DNA of 64,000 nt from positions 186,001-250,000 of the forward strand of contig NZ_PTXL01000001.1 in assembly GCF_004343775.1 (NCBI RefSeq). The letters are read 5' to 3'. The notes under the pieces were generated by a model. That model was not told the origin of the DNA. It made no database searches and worked only from the letters and a program-made list of their open reading frames with translations. The stretch is from Burkholderia sp. SRS-46 (GTDB taxonomy: Bacteria; Pseudomonadota; Gammaproteobacteria; Burkholderiales; Burkholderiaceae). Below are positions 10,201 to 18,445 of this stretch, one piece after another (the stretch's first letter is position 1; the number at the start of each line of letters is the position of its first letter). The position numbers were made by a program, and so were the translations under genes.

Positions 10201-10563
10201 GCGGGAGGTTTTGGGCGGTGGCATCGAAACTGGCATCGCTCGATGGAGGAGCGGTGGCATCGTTGCTGAGGCCGTCAGAGATCGGCCATAGAGAGTCACT
10301 GGCTGCGACCATCACTTGTACATTCGTGGGACTGCTTCGCTACGCTAACGGTCATCCGATCATCATTGATACACGTCATGTTGTCGGCAGTAAAACTGTC
10401 GTTTGGTATCCATTACGTCGATGACCGAGAAAGATAGCGAAGCAGACGTTGGCGGGTGCCAGCGGGAAGTATCGGTAACAGCGACGTATCCGACAAGCAT
10501 GTCGGCCGTTGCCAGTATGCCAGCGCGACAGCGTATGCTATGCGTATGGTGTCGCGCATGCTC
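10179..10563. other. Island left end, non-coding
   Basis: No convincing gene. Apart from the tRNA -35 box it contains three copies of TGGCATCG at 10219, 10231 and 10255 (12- and 24-bp spacing); a further copy is at 16929 in the island right end. These could be recombinase arm sites. The rest looks unremarkable. Confidence 0.5.
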
Positions 10564-12390
10564 TCACAACTGCTTATCTTTATCGTCTGTCAATGGAGGT
10601 GAGAGATCTTCTCGCTCATGCAAGTCGCCGGGCAGGAAACGTTTGTAGTCGATCCCGACGACGTTGCAGCCGTAGAGGAAGTCGTGCACGTAGTGATGTT
10701 GATTCTTGGCAATTGCATCAAGTGCCATCCGAAATACTAATTGGGTCGAAACGTCGAGCCAGTCCTTTGTGAATAGATTAGGAGTGGAGAGCCAATCATA
10801 TACATACCGGCACTCGTCAAACGGAACGATGTCGGTGTACATCCTCGTTGACTTACCCTCGGCGACATAAGTGTAGCGCTTGACGGCAGAGAAATTGCAG
10901 TGAGCTGGGTGAGCTAGCTGAGCGAATGCAGGATAAAATCCAAGGGCGCTGGTTGCGACGTCACAGAAGTTCGGCATCGAATTTTGTGCGAATTCGTCGA
11001 CATCGCGGATAGTCTGACTTAATCCTTTTTCGTCCGATTTGGCTCCGTAAAACCACTTTATTGCATCGATCGCGTGCTGGGGCGTCATGTTCTTGTCGCC
11101 CGAAAGATCTTGAGCCCACGAATCGAAGAATCCCTTGTGACTATCCTCTGGAAGTAGGTGGGGATGCTTTTGAAGCAGGCCGGTGAAAGCAAGGGTGAAT
11201 AGCAAACTTTCTGAAGTGGGTTCAGAGAGTGCTAAGCCTCTCAGACTCAACTCATCCTTCTGCTCATCTGTCATCTCACCCCAATCAAGCTCGTTTGAGC
11301 TATCCTCACACGAGGTCAGCAGATCAGCTCGTGTCATGGCACTCTTCATATCTCCGATCAGTGCCAAGCCTAGCTTTCCGCTATAGATTCGGAGTGCTGG
11401 CGCGATGATGGATGCCATGTCAACGATATGGCGAGTGAGAAAGCAGCCGTAGAATCTAGAGAACTCACGCTCGACTAGTTCGACAAACGACTCATTATGT
11501 TCGACATCTTGCTCACATGCCATCGCGTCGAACTCATCAAATTCTCCATCAGAGGCGCAGGATGGTTCAATTGGTGTTCCAGACACATCACCGGATGTAA
11601 CGGCGTCGTTGGCGTTACATAAATTTTGATGCTCGGATGGCTCTGGCAGCAGCCACATGCCATGTTCGCTGGGGCTGAAAAGAGTCTCGCCCGCCTCGCA
11701 ATCGGAGACATCGAGGTAGGGCTTTGGATAAAGGTATGCGGCTATCAGTCTCGAGAATTTCTTTCGGAGTTGCGCTTTTTCATTGGTCAGGTCCGGTTCC
11801 GCAAAGTTCGTGATGAGAACGCCGAGTGGGGCCAGTGCTGAGTGACGGAAAATGCTCGCGAGCTGTCGTCCCGTTCTCTGCTTTTCGTTAGGTAAAGGCG
11901 CACACGCATCGAGATAAACGATGTCGAATCGTCGTGGACTGATCTCGAGGTATTCGCTTAGCGAGATTCCAATGAGCTTTATCCCACGCAGGGAAACTTC
12001 CTCGACATTTTTCAATGCTAGCGCGAACGTCTTCTTGTCGTTCTCAAACGCCCAGATGTTCTCTGGGCGCACGCCGAGTTCAATGAGAACGCTGATGTCG
12101 TTACTAGGTTCAGGCCCAGCCAAATATGCCACCGTGAGGTCAGTAGGGGATCGAGTTCCTACATGGGTTGAACGAAATTTCTCCCACGAAAGGATGTCTT
12201 CTTCGGCACAAGCATCAGCAAAGAAGCGATCGTTTGGCACCGCCGATTTAGATAGCTTTTTGAGAACACTTCTAACATGATTACCGCTGATGGCAGACGT
12301 TTCTTCGCGATTTTCCGTAAGCATTCGAATCGCTTCAGTAAGAATTTTTGATCGCACCTTGTTCTTGGTAGGCTGTTTGTATGTCGTCAT
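10564..12390 (-). CDS. Unknown island protein with N-terminal methyltransferase-like region
   Basis: 608 residues; no family recognised with confidence. Residues about 85-210 look like a class-I Rossmann methyltransferase: strand plus acidic end ENIWAFEND, then FDIVYLDACAPLP (motif IV-like), then PLGVLITNFAEP. The middle (about 240-300) is acidic and low in complexity. The C-terminal half is helical, with no transmembrane or signal segment. Codon use is more A/T-rich than in the flanking core genes. No strong ribosome site before the ATG. The IS407-type element ends 95 bp upstream and may have replaced its promoter. A phage-defence or modification role is speculation. Confidence 0.7.
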   Translation of the reverse strand: MTTYKQPTKNKVRSKILTEAIRMLTENREETSAISGNHVRSVLKKLSKSAVPNDRFFADACAEEDILSWEKFRSTHVGTRSPTDLTVAYLAGPEPSNDISVLIELGVRPENIWAFENDKKTFALALKNVEEVSLRGIKLIGISLSEYLEISPRRFDIVYLDACAPLPNEKQRTGRQLASIFRHSALAPLGVLITNFAEPDLTNEKAQLRKKFSRLIAAYLYPKPYLDVSDCEAGETLFSPSEHGMWLLPEPSEHQNLCNANDAVTSGDVSGTPIEPSCASDGEFDEFDAMACEQDVEHNESFVELVEREFSRFYGCFLTRHIVDMASIIAPALRIYSGKLGLALIGDMKSAMTRADLLTSCEDSSNELDWGEMTDEQKDELSLRGLALSEPTSESLLFTLAFTGLLQKHPHLLPEDSHKGFFDSWAQDLSGDKNMTPQHAIDAIKWFYGAKSDEKGLSQTIRDVDEFAQNSMPNFCDVATSALGFYPAFAQLAHPAHCNFSAVKRYTYVAEGKSTRMYTDIVPFDECRYVYDWLSTPNLFTKDWLDVSTQLVFRMALDAIAKNQHHYVHDFLYGCNVVGIDYKRFLPGDLHEREDLSPPLTDDKDKQL

Positions 12391-12523
12391 GGTTTGTGTC
12401 GATGCGAGTTAAGCCGGTTGGTGGTCTCACATTTGTCTGTATAGGCAATTGTAAGAATCGAATCCGTATAGTCAGCGCAGCCACGGTAATCCCCCCGTTT
12501 TCCACGGGGTTCAGAAGTAGAAA

Positions 12524-13324
12524 CTAAGCGGCCATGGCCAGCCGCTGCTTCGGCGTAAATCCGCCCAGGGCCATGTTCGGGCGGTCGTGATTGTAAGTCC
12601 ACATCCAGTCGGTCGCGAAGCGCTGCACGTGGTCCAAGTCTTCCCAGTGGTACTGCGACAGCCATTCGTATCGCACGGTCCGGTTGAATCGCTCGACATA
12701 CGCATTCTGCTGGGGCTTCCCCGGTTGGATGTAGTCGAGCTTGATGTCGTACTGCCGGGCCCATTCGGTGATCGCTGCACTTAGGTACTCGGGGCCGTTG
12801 TCACACCGAATCGCTTTCGGCCTGCCACGCCAACCGATGATCTGCCGTAGCGCACGGATCACCCGCTCCGACGGCAAGGAGAAGTCGATCTCAATTCCGA
12901 GCGCTTCGCGGTTGAAGTCGTCGATCACGTTGAATAGCCGGATGCTGCGCCCATCGGCCAGTTGGTCGTGCATGAAGTCCATCGACCAGACCTGGTTGAC
13001 GGCAGACGGTACCGCCAGCGGTTCAGGTACCTGTCTGACCAGCCGCTTGCGCGGCTTGATCCGTAGGTTCAACTCCAACTCGCGATAGATCCGGTACACC
13101 CGCTTGTGATTCCAGCCGAAGCCCTTCACGTTGCGCAGGTACAGGAAGCACAACCCGAAGCCCCAGTTCCGGTGGTTGTCGGTCAGACGCAGCAGCCAGT
13201 TCGCAATCTCGTCGTTCTCGGCATCGCGCACGTTGGCGTACCGATAGCAAGTCTGGCTGATCCCGAACGCCTCACATGCCAGCCGGATCGACACGCCTCG
13301 ACTGGACACCGCATGCATGGCCAT
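12524..13324 (-). CDS. IS407-group transposase OrfB
   Basis: 266-residue DDE integrase-type transposase. Catalytic acids appear in [19 protein letters not shown] and [12 protein letters not shown]; an HTH_21-like region lies at the N-terminus. It is probably made mainly as an OrfAB fusion by -1 slippage at the A6G run near 13350: the shifted frame runs without stops into MAMHAV. Apparently intact. Confidence 0.93.
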   Translation of the reverse strand: MAMHAVSSRGVSIRLACEAFGISQTCYRYANVRDAENDEIANWLLRLTDNHRNWGFGLCFLYLRNVKGFGWNHKRVYRIYRELELNLRIKPRKRLVRQVPEPLAVPSAVNQVWSMDFMHDQLADGRSIRLFNVIDDFNREALGIEIDFSLPSERVIRALRQIIGWRGRPKAIRCDNGPEYLSAAITEWARQYDIKLDYIQPGKPQQNAYVERFNRTVRYEWLSQYHWEDLDHVQRFATDWMWTYNHDRPNMALGGFTPKQRLAMAA

Positions 13325-13344
13325 CTCGCGCCGGCGAGATGGCC

Positions 13345-13611
13345 TCAGTCCTTTTTTGCGAGTGCCTCCGCGACGATCTCAGCCTTGATCTTCTCGTCGA
13401 CGTACATCTTGCGCAGCCGGGCATTCTCGGCCTCCAGTTCCTTCATCCGTGCGATCAGCGACACATCCATGCCGCCATATTTCGAGCGCCATTTGTAGAA
13501 CGTCGCCGTGCCGATGCCCAGTTCCCGGCACAGGTCCGGTACCGCCAGCCCCGCCTCCACGCGCTTGAGCGCATCCATGATCTGGCTGTCCGTGAATCTC
13601 GACTTCTTCAT
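13345..13611 (-). CDS. IS407-group transposase OrfA
   Basis: 88-residue helix-turn-helix protein (HTH_Tnp_1), starting [18 protein letters not shown]. The HTH is [19 protein letters not shown] and a leucine-zipper-like helix follows. The end reads ALAKKD-stop, on the slippery A-AAA-AAG heptamer that allows -1 frameshifting into orfB. Confidence 0.93.
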   Translation of the reverse strand: MKKSRFTDSQIMDALKRVEAGLAVPDLCRELGIGTATFYKWRSKYGGMDVSLIARMKELEAENARLRKMYVDEKIKAEIVAEALAKKD

Positions 13612-13803
13612 TCTGTAGAACTCCCTCAACGAGAAAATTCTACTTCTGATCCCGCCGGTTCTGCGGGGGGATTACCATACATTGACTGGCTCCGTATGTT
13701 CTCGGGAAACCTTCAATGGATCCTCCCTAGTGAAGGAGGGGGGGGGTGCCGCCGGTCGACATGGTGGCGGCTTAGGTTTCCGAGATATGTGTGCGTCGGA
13801 CCT

Positions 13804-14415
13804 TCAAGTGGCGGTAGACGGGTATTCCTGGGCGACAATAAGGTCGGTCAGAAAGTCGCTCTCGGCTACAAGGTCCTGCGGTACCAGCGCGTATCCTCCC
13901 CACGTGAGGAGCCAAAGCGAGAGGGTCGTGATGTCGTCAATCACGTATAGTGAGTGCCGTCTACCCTTGAAGAGGTCTTGGACACGATCGGGATTGACCA
14001 GTGCTCCTTTGCGAATTTCCCTGCCGGTGTCTTCGCCAACGAATCCAAGCCAGGTTGTTTTGCAGCATGCGACCGATCGCGTCATGAGATCGCCATCTTC
14101 GTCAAGACCTAGCTCTGCGTGGAACCAATAGTAGTTGCGATTCTTTGCGGGTTGAACGACCGTCGCACAACGAATGCGTTCTTCTTGCGTGGCGAAGTGC
14201 TGCGCTCGGCTTTTTAGTCCCTTGACGCGCTCGAGAAAATAGTGATGGCGCTGCATGCCAAGCTTTTTTGCTGCGGCGTCCAGCGCTTGCATGTGCTTAA
14301 TACCGAGCCTATCCTGAATTTTCTTCGCTTCCCTCTTGTACTTGGCTTCATAGCGGGAAATGAATACTTCGGCTTCGATGTGCGGAAGAGCTGAAACGTG
14401 ATCTGATGAGTTCAT
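13804..14415 (-). CDS. Hypothetical island protein (203 residues)
   Basis: Start chosen at MNSSDHVSAL, preceded by AAGGAC 7 bases upstream; a longer frame adds an arginine-rich lead without a ribosome site. Residues about 20-60 contain LGIKHMQALDAAAKKLG, resembling a small helical motif seen at the head of DUF5623/glyoxalase-like proteins, but the match is loose. The C-terminus has a hydrophobic run LSLWLLTWGGYALV. Before the IS entered, the 608-residue gene would have followed by about 220 bp, so the two may be partners. Function unknown. Confidence 0.65.
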   Translation of the reverse strand: MNSSDHVSALPHIEAEVFISRYEAKYKREAKKIQDRLGIKHMQALDAAAKKLGMQRHHYFLERVKGLKSRAQHFATQEERIRCATVVQPAKNRNYYWFHAELGLDEDGDLMTRSVACCKTTWLGFVGEDTGREIRKGALVNPDRVQDLFKGRRHSLYVIDDITTLSLWLLTWGGYALVPQDLVAESDFLTDLIVAQEYPSTAT

Positions 14416-14475
14416 GACAAGTCCTTTCGTACGCGGCCGTCTTCCGATAGCCCGCTCTAGCCGGAATGGCCACAT

Positions 14476-14909
14476 TCAAGGATGTCTAGTCAAGAACCCA
14501 GAAACCGTTGCTCTCTAGGAGCGGTTTTGCCAGTGCGGGCGGCAGGTAGTCTGGACTACCTTGCAGTAAATATAGCAACGAATGATTTCTGCCACAAGAG
14601 GCGAGGGCGTGACGGAAGTGAACGAAGTCTAGTCGGAGGCGATTGACCGAAATGACGGTGGGCGTGGCGACGAGAAAGCGCGTGATGTGCCTACGGTAGA
14701 ATCTTAGAAAGCTGATGATCTGGCTCGGAAATCCCTGTTAGATCAAGAGGATAGAGGCGAGGCGGGGAAGGGTGACGTGAAAACTGTCACTGTTGCTCGT
14801 CGTAATCCGCAGTGGTCGCCAACATGTCGATCGCGGTTGCTTGCTCGCCGTTGCCCTAAAGGCCGGTCTGCTGGACCCTGGACGTACTTTCAACGAATGG
14901 AGTGCGATC
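14476..14909. other. Island intergenic region with palindrome
   Basis: No supported gene. A perfect inverted repeat GGTAGTC-TG-GACTACC sits at 14545-14560, between the divergent 203-residue and 102-residue genes, and could be an operator. A second dyad GTGAC-N9-GTCAC lies near 14773. The downstream part has scattered start codons but no good ribosome site until 14898. Confidence 0.4.
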
Positions 14910-15218
14910 ATGGTCGATCAGAAACAAGGTGCAACGAGCAAGGACGAGAAAGCGGGCAAGCCGGCCGCCGCTGACCAGACGCAGATGGCCTCGATGGCCG
15001 GGTCGCAGGGAAACGATACCACCGCGAAGGCGGTACCGGCTACGCCGACGAAGATGGAACTGGCGACGGAAATCTACAAACGGATGCGGGCCGTCAAGGA
15101 CGTGACCCGGAAAGACATCATCGAGAAGTTCATCGCTGAGGTGAAGCTGACGAAGGCGGGCGCGAGCACCTACTTTCAGCTAATCAAGGACAAGCAGGAG
15201 CCGACGGGGAAGAAGTGA
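14910..15218 (+). CDS. Small basic island protein, putative DNA-binding
   Basis: 102 residues. The ATG has GGAG about 8 bases upstream. The first 45 residues are A/K/Q/T-rich and disordered. Residues about 49-97 form a compact helical domain (ELATEIYKRMRAVKDVTRKD, then AGASTYFQLIKDK) that looks like a winged-helix or SAP-like nucleic-acid-binding unit; this is inference. A strong terminator follows immediately, so it is monocistronic. Confidence 0.65.
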   Translation: MVDQKQGATSKDEKAGKPAAADQTQMASMAGSQGNDTTAKAVPATPTKMELATEIYKRMRAVKDVTRKDIIEKFIAEVKLTKAGASTYFQLIKDKQEPTGKK

Positions 15219-15239
15219 CCTTGATCTCCGAGGGGAAAG

Positions 15240-15274
15240 ACGATTCGGACTCACTTGGTAGTCCGAATCGTTTT
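15240..15274 (+). terminator. Intrinsic terminator after the 102-residue gene
   Basis: CGATTCGGACT-N8-AGTCCGAATCG followed by TTTT; perfect 11-bp stem, 22 bp after the stop. Confidence 0.92.
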
Positions 15275-15299
15275 CTGATAGATCAGTCGAAGTTAAAGC

Positions 15300-15606
15300 T
15301 CAACTGACCGGGTGCCGACCGCCAATGCGAACACACGTGTTCCAGATGGCCGAAGCGAATCCGAGTGTAGTTGCGCACGAAGACGGTCTTTGCCCGCGAG
15401 AAAGCGCGATTGGGCATAGCCCCTCCATGTAAGGAGGTTGAAAGCGATTCTTGCCCTCAGCTCCCTTGTCGCGTAGACTGCAAGGGTTATCTAGCCGATA
15501 ACTGTGGGTGACAGAGGCACGCTCGAACGCGCTGTCTTCTGCTCACTGGCGCCCCCAACGCTTTGATCTCCTGGCCGAGATTGAGGTGTTGGGGGCGTTG
15601 TTTTTT
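15300..15606 (+). other. Non-coding stretch ending in an intrinsic terminator
   Basis: No gene is supported. It contains a hairpin CCTCC-N5-GGAGG near 15424-15437 and ends with CGCCCCCAAC (15550-15559) pairing with GTTGGGGGCG (15588-15597), then GTTGTTTTTT. A terminator with no coding gene before it suggests a small RNA transcribed from this region. No promoter could be pinned down. Confidence 0.45.
15550..15606 (+). terminator. Intrinsic terminator without an upstream gene
   Basis: 10-bp GC-rich stem enclosing a 28-base loop that can fold further, followed by T6. See the preceding non-coding stretch. Confidence 0.75.
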
Positions 15607-15835
15607 CCGGCCCGGCTACTGCGAGCTATGTAACCGGGGCCGAGTCAGCTTCTCATCTATTGGGCATCCCTTGCCTATGTTCATTGGGTCTAGTTGGCAG
15701 CAGCGATTTCCGAGCCGCCCCCATTGTCACGGGTAGCCAATCTACCCATGAGGCATGATTGCACACTTCCCTTGCTAACGCAAATTTATTCCCCACTAAC
15801 CTGAAAAAATATTTCCCCCTATCTGTTTTGCTTTC

Positions 15836-15864
15836 TTGACGCGGGTGATCGGTTCGGTTATTTT
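15836..15864 (+). promoter_or_regulatory. Promoter of the 313-residue island gene
   Basis: -35 TTGACG, 17-bp spacer, -10 TATTTT, 25 bp before the start codon; an AT-rich stretch lies just upstream. Confidence 0.65.
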
Positions 15865-15889
15865 GAGGGGTTACTGGAGAGGTGTCATT

Positions 15890-16831
15890 ATGGCCAAGGC
15901 TCGAAGCCCTAACTACCCGGCGTTAAGTTTACGCAAGTCGCTGGAGTTCGCGGGGAAGGTTTACGCGAAGAATCACACGCACAAGGCGGAGCCGATCGTG
16001 GTGGCTCAAGCGATGGGTTATTCGGGGTTGAACGGGAAGTCGTTGTCGGCTATCTCGGCATTGAAGAAGTTTGGCCTTTTGGAGGACGTCGACAAGCAAT
16101 TGCGGATTGCGCGATCTGCATTGACGATCCTTGTCGAGCCCAGCACGTCTGCCGAGAGGGCGGAAACGCTTGTCGAGGCGGCGTTCCTGCCTGATCTCTT
16201 CGCGGAACTGCGTGCGGAATACGGAGATGTAGCGCCCAGTGATGAACTTCTCCGCTCGTACCTGCTTCGGCGCGGCTTCTTGCTTGCAACCGTAGATTTG
16301 CCTATCCGTGCTTACCGTGAAACGTTGGAGATGGTGGCCGAGGTGAGGAAGCTGTGTAGGGGAGACGTTGGAAAGACCAATCTAGATTCCTCAATGTCAG
16401 GCGACGCGGGGGCGGTAGGTTTGACAGCGGTCAAGCCAAACATCGAGGTTGGCGATCTCGTGCAGTGGGAGGTAAATGGCTCTCCGCAGTTCGAGAGGCC
16501 GCGATCCGTAAGGGCGCTTCGTGCGTTGGACGGACAGGACTGGGTATTTGTAGATGGGAGTGAATCAGGGTTGCCGCTTCAAGAGGTAATCTTGGAGCGG
16601 AAGAAAGTCGCGGATCTTGGTCCGGACCGTACTAGCCCGCCAATGATGCCGGATTTCGGGCGTAGTCTTCAAGTTGGAGAAGGCGAGCGGGAATGGCTTC
16701 GCGGCCCGCTCTCGAAAGATGTGAGCTATCGACTTCTTGTATCCGGTGATATGGGGGCGAAAGAAATCGGCAAGCTCATTAAGTTGTTAACCGCGCAAAA
16801 ATCCGTGCTTGAGGATAGCGACGACGATTAA
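15890..16831 (+). CDS. Hypothetical island protein (313 residues)
   Basis: The ATG (MAKARSPNYPALSLRKSLEF) has GGAGAGG 8 bases upstream. Residues about 1-80 look like a small helical, HTH-like module (LSAISALKKFGLLEDVDKQL). The middle, about 90-170, is helical. The C-terminal third has an SH3-like beta stretch (EVGDLVQWEVNGSPQF) and an acidic tail ending DSDDD. No catalytic motif, signal or membrane segment is visible. Codon use is AT-shifted relative to the core. It may be a regulator of the element; not provable from sequence. Confidence 0.65.
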   Translation: MAKARSPNYPALSLRKSLEFAGKVYAKNHTHKAEPIVVAQAMGYSGLNGKSLSAISALKKFGLLEDVDKQLRIARSALTILVEPSTSAERAETLVEAAFLPDLFAELRAEYGDVAPSDELLRSYLLRRGFLLATVDLPIRAYRETLEMVAEVRKLCRGDVGKTNLDSSMSGDAGAVGLTAVKPNIEVGDLVQWEVNGSPQFERPRSVRALRALDGQDWVFVDGSESGLPLQEVILERKKVADLGPDRTSPPMMPDFGRSLQVGEGEREWLRGPLSKDVSYRLLVSGDMGAKEIGKLIKLLTAQKSVLEDSDDD

Positions 16832-17031
16832 CAAGATGCCTGCGTCAAGGGCGCTGGCCGCTTGGCGCACCAATGCTGTGTTGCGGCCTGTACTCGCAGC
16901 TTTTTGAGATTATCACTGGCGTGAAAACTGGCATCGCCGTGAACTCCGCATGAACAGTGGTTCGTCGTGGAGCCGGGAGAAACTAAGACGTGAGAACGCG
17001 CGTGAATAGTGGTTCTAATTAACGCACTGGG
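16832..17031. other. Island right end with iterated motifs
   Basis: Non-coding. It has three copies of TGAAnAnTGG at 16922, 16951 and 17004 and one TGGCATCG at 16929, a motif also found in the left end. It abuts the right attachment site. Such iterated arms are typical of recombinase binding regions. Confidence 0.5.
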
Positions 17032-17089
17032 GCTTGGGAAGCTGAGGTAATGGCCATTATACGACGCCCGCAGAACGCACGATTCTACA
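17032..17089 (-). repeat. Island right attachment site; 5' tRNA-Gly fragment
   Basis: 58 bp identical to 10121-10178. It contains the 5' half of tRNA-Gly(CCC) up to the anticodon stem, and the -10 box. The ancestral chromosomal promoter (TTGCCA at 17111-17106, 18-bp spacer, TAGAAT at 17087-17082) is still attached, so an aborted tRNA half may be transcribed leftwards into the island end. Confidence 0.92.
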
Positions 17090-17266
17090 CGGAATCGGCC
17101 GAGGATGGCAACGACACGATACCTGACGGGGCCGCGGCCGTCGTCACCGATCGCGTGCCGGGCAAACCATCGCACCAGCGCCTAAGATGCAGCGGTCCGC
17201 CCTCCGTTCCGGCCGCATCGCGTGCCTCGCCCACCTGCCGCCGGACGCTTCACCGGAAACCCGACC

Positions 17267-18430
17267 ATGCGCATCACCGCCATCCACGAGCACGCGATCC
17301 CGGTTTCCCGCTACGCCGATCCGGCCATCCCATCCGGCGGCCTGACGACCAGCGTCGTCGCGGTCGTCACCGACGTCGTGCGCGACGGCCGCCCCGTGAC
17401 GGGATACGGCTATGCGTCCGTCGGCCGCTTCGCGCAAGGCGGCCTGATCCGCGAACGCTTCGCGCCCCGGCTGCTGAACGCAGCGGACGCGGTACTTGCC
17501 GACGACACCGGCGCGAACCTCGACCCGTTCCGCGCATGGCGCGCGATGATGGCCGGCGAAAAGCCGGGCGGGCACGGCGAACGGTGTGTCGCGGTCGGCA
17601 CGCTCGACATGGCGATCTGGGATGCCGCGGCGAAGATCGCCCATGTGCCGCTCCAGCACTTCCTCGCCGACCGGCTCGGACGCACCGCCACGCCACGCGT
17701 GCGTGTCTACGCCGGCGGCGGCTACCGCTATCCGCACGACGATCTCGCCCACCTGTCCGACGAGATGCGCCGCATCGCCGATCTCGGCTACACGCACGCG
17801 AAGATCAAGATCGGCGGCAATGATCTCGATGACGACCGACGCCGCATCGACGCGGCCGCCGCACGCCTGTCGGACAGCTCGCATCTGGCGGTCGACGCGA
17901 TGAACACTTATGACGCCACAACCGGCCCGGCCGCAGCGGCGATGCTGGCACCGTTGGGTCTCTGGTGGTTCGAGGACATGTGCGATCCGCTCGACCTGCC
18001 ACTCCACGCCGGCCTCGCCGCGCACTACGCGCCGCCGATCGCCGCAGGCGAGGCGCTGTTTTCGCTCGCGGAAGCGAAGCTGCTCGACCGTTACGGCGGC
18101 TTGCGCCAGGACCGCGACTTCCTGGTATTCGATCCGGTCCACTGCTACGGCCTCACGGGCTACCTGCAGATCGTCGATCACTTCGTGTCGGCCGGCTGGC
18201 GGCGGGATGCATTCTGGCCGCACGGTGGCCATCTGTTCTCGCTGCATGTCGTGTCGGCGCTCGGGCTGGGCGGCGCGGAAGTCAATCCGTTCGCGTTCCA
18301 CCCGTTCAACGGGCTGGCCGACGGCGCAACGGTGGACGCAGGATACGCAACCGTGCCGCAGGCGCCCGGCATCGGCTTCGAGCTTCACGCCGGCGCGCAC
18401 AACGCCTTCCGCGCGTTGTCCGGCAACTGA
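17267..18430 (+). CDS. Enolase-superfamily dehydratase, D-tartrate dehydratase-like
   Basis: 387 residues, mandelate-racemase/enolase fold, Mg2+-dependent acid-sugar dehydratase. The catalytic layout fits the D-tartrate dehydratase branch: KIKIGG base near K181, metal ligands in LAVDAMN, WWFEDMCD and AAGEALF, and the partner acid/base histidine in WPHGGHLFSLH (H319/H322). The likely reaction is tartrate to oxaloacetate, but other acid sugars are possible. The ribosome site is weak. It lies 178 bp outside the island's right end; its high GC places it in the chromosome. Confidence 0.8.
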   Translation: MRITAIHEHAIPVSRYADPAIPSGGLTTSVVAVVTDVVRDGRPVTGYGYASVGRFAQGGLIRERFAPRLLNAADAVLADDTGANLDPFRAWRAMMAGEKPGGHGERCVAVGTLDMAIWDAAAKIAHVPLQHFLADRLGRTATPRVRVYAGGGYRYPHDDLAHLSDEMRRIADLGYTHAKIKIGGNDLDDDRRRIDAAAARLSDSSHLAVDAMNTYDATTGPAAAAMLAPLGLWWFEDMCDPLDLPLHAGLAAHYAPPIAAGEALFSLAEAKLLDRYGGLRQDRDFLVFDPVHCYGLTGYLQIVDHFVSAGWRRDAFWPHGGHLFSLHVVSALGLGGAEVNPFAFHPFNGLADGATVDAGYATVPQAPGIGFELHAGAHNAFRALSGN

Positions 18431-18445
18431 GCAACCCAGCCGGTT

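Larger units (their letters stand above)
12485..13676 (-). mobile_element. IS3-family (IS407 group) insertion sequence
   Basis: About 1.19 kb, with imperfect terminal inverted repeats beginning GGTAATCCCCCCG at both ends and sharing CAGAAGTAGAA farther in. It carries orfA and orfB in the usual -1 frameshift arrangement. The bases outside the two ends differ, so no target-site duplication is seen. It lies between the 203-residue and 608-residue island genes, in their orientation. Confidence 0.9.
10121..17089. mobile_element. Genomic island integrated in tRNA-Gly(CCC)
   Basis: A 6.97-kb segment bounded by a perfect 58-bp direct repeat covering the tRNA anticodon-to-5' end and its -10 box. The interior is visibly richer in A/T than the flanks and holds genes unlike the core genome: unknown proteins of 608, 203, 102 and 313 residues and one IS407-type element. 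No tyrosine or serine recombinase other than the IS transposase is visible. Either the element relies on a helper integrase or it is a deletion remnant. Confidence 0.88.

Noticed and set aside
10188..10424. Short ORFs in the left end of the island
   Set aside because: No ribosome site, and they run through the tRNA promoter and the repeat; composition is not protein-like.
13721..13746. Terminator after the 203-residue island gene (CCTCC/GGAGG with G run)
   Set aside because: Short stem and no T tract in the direction of transcription.
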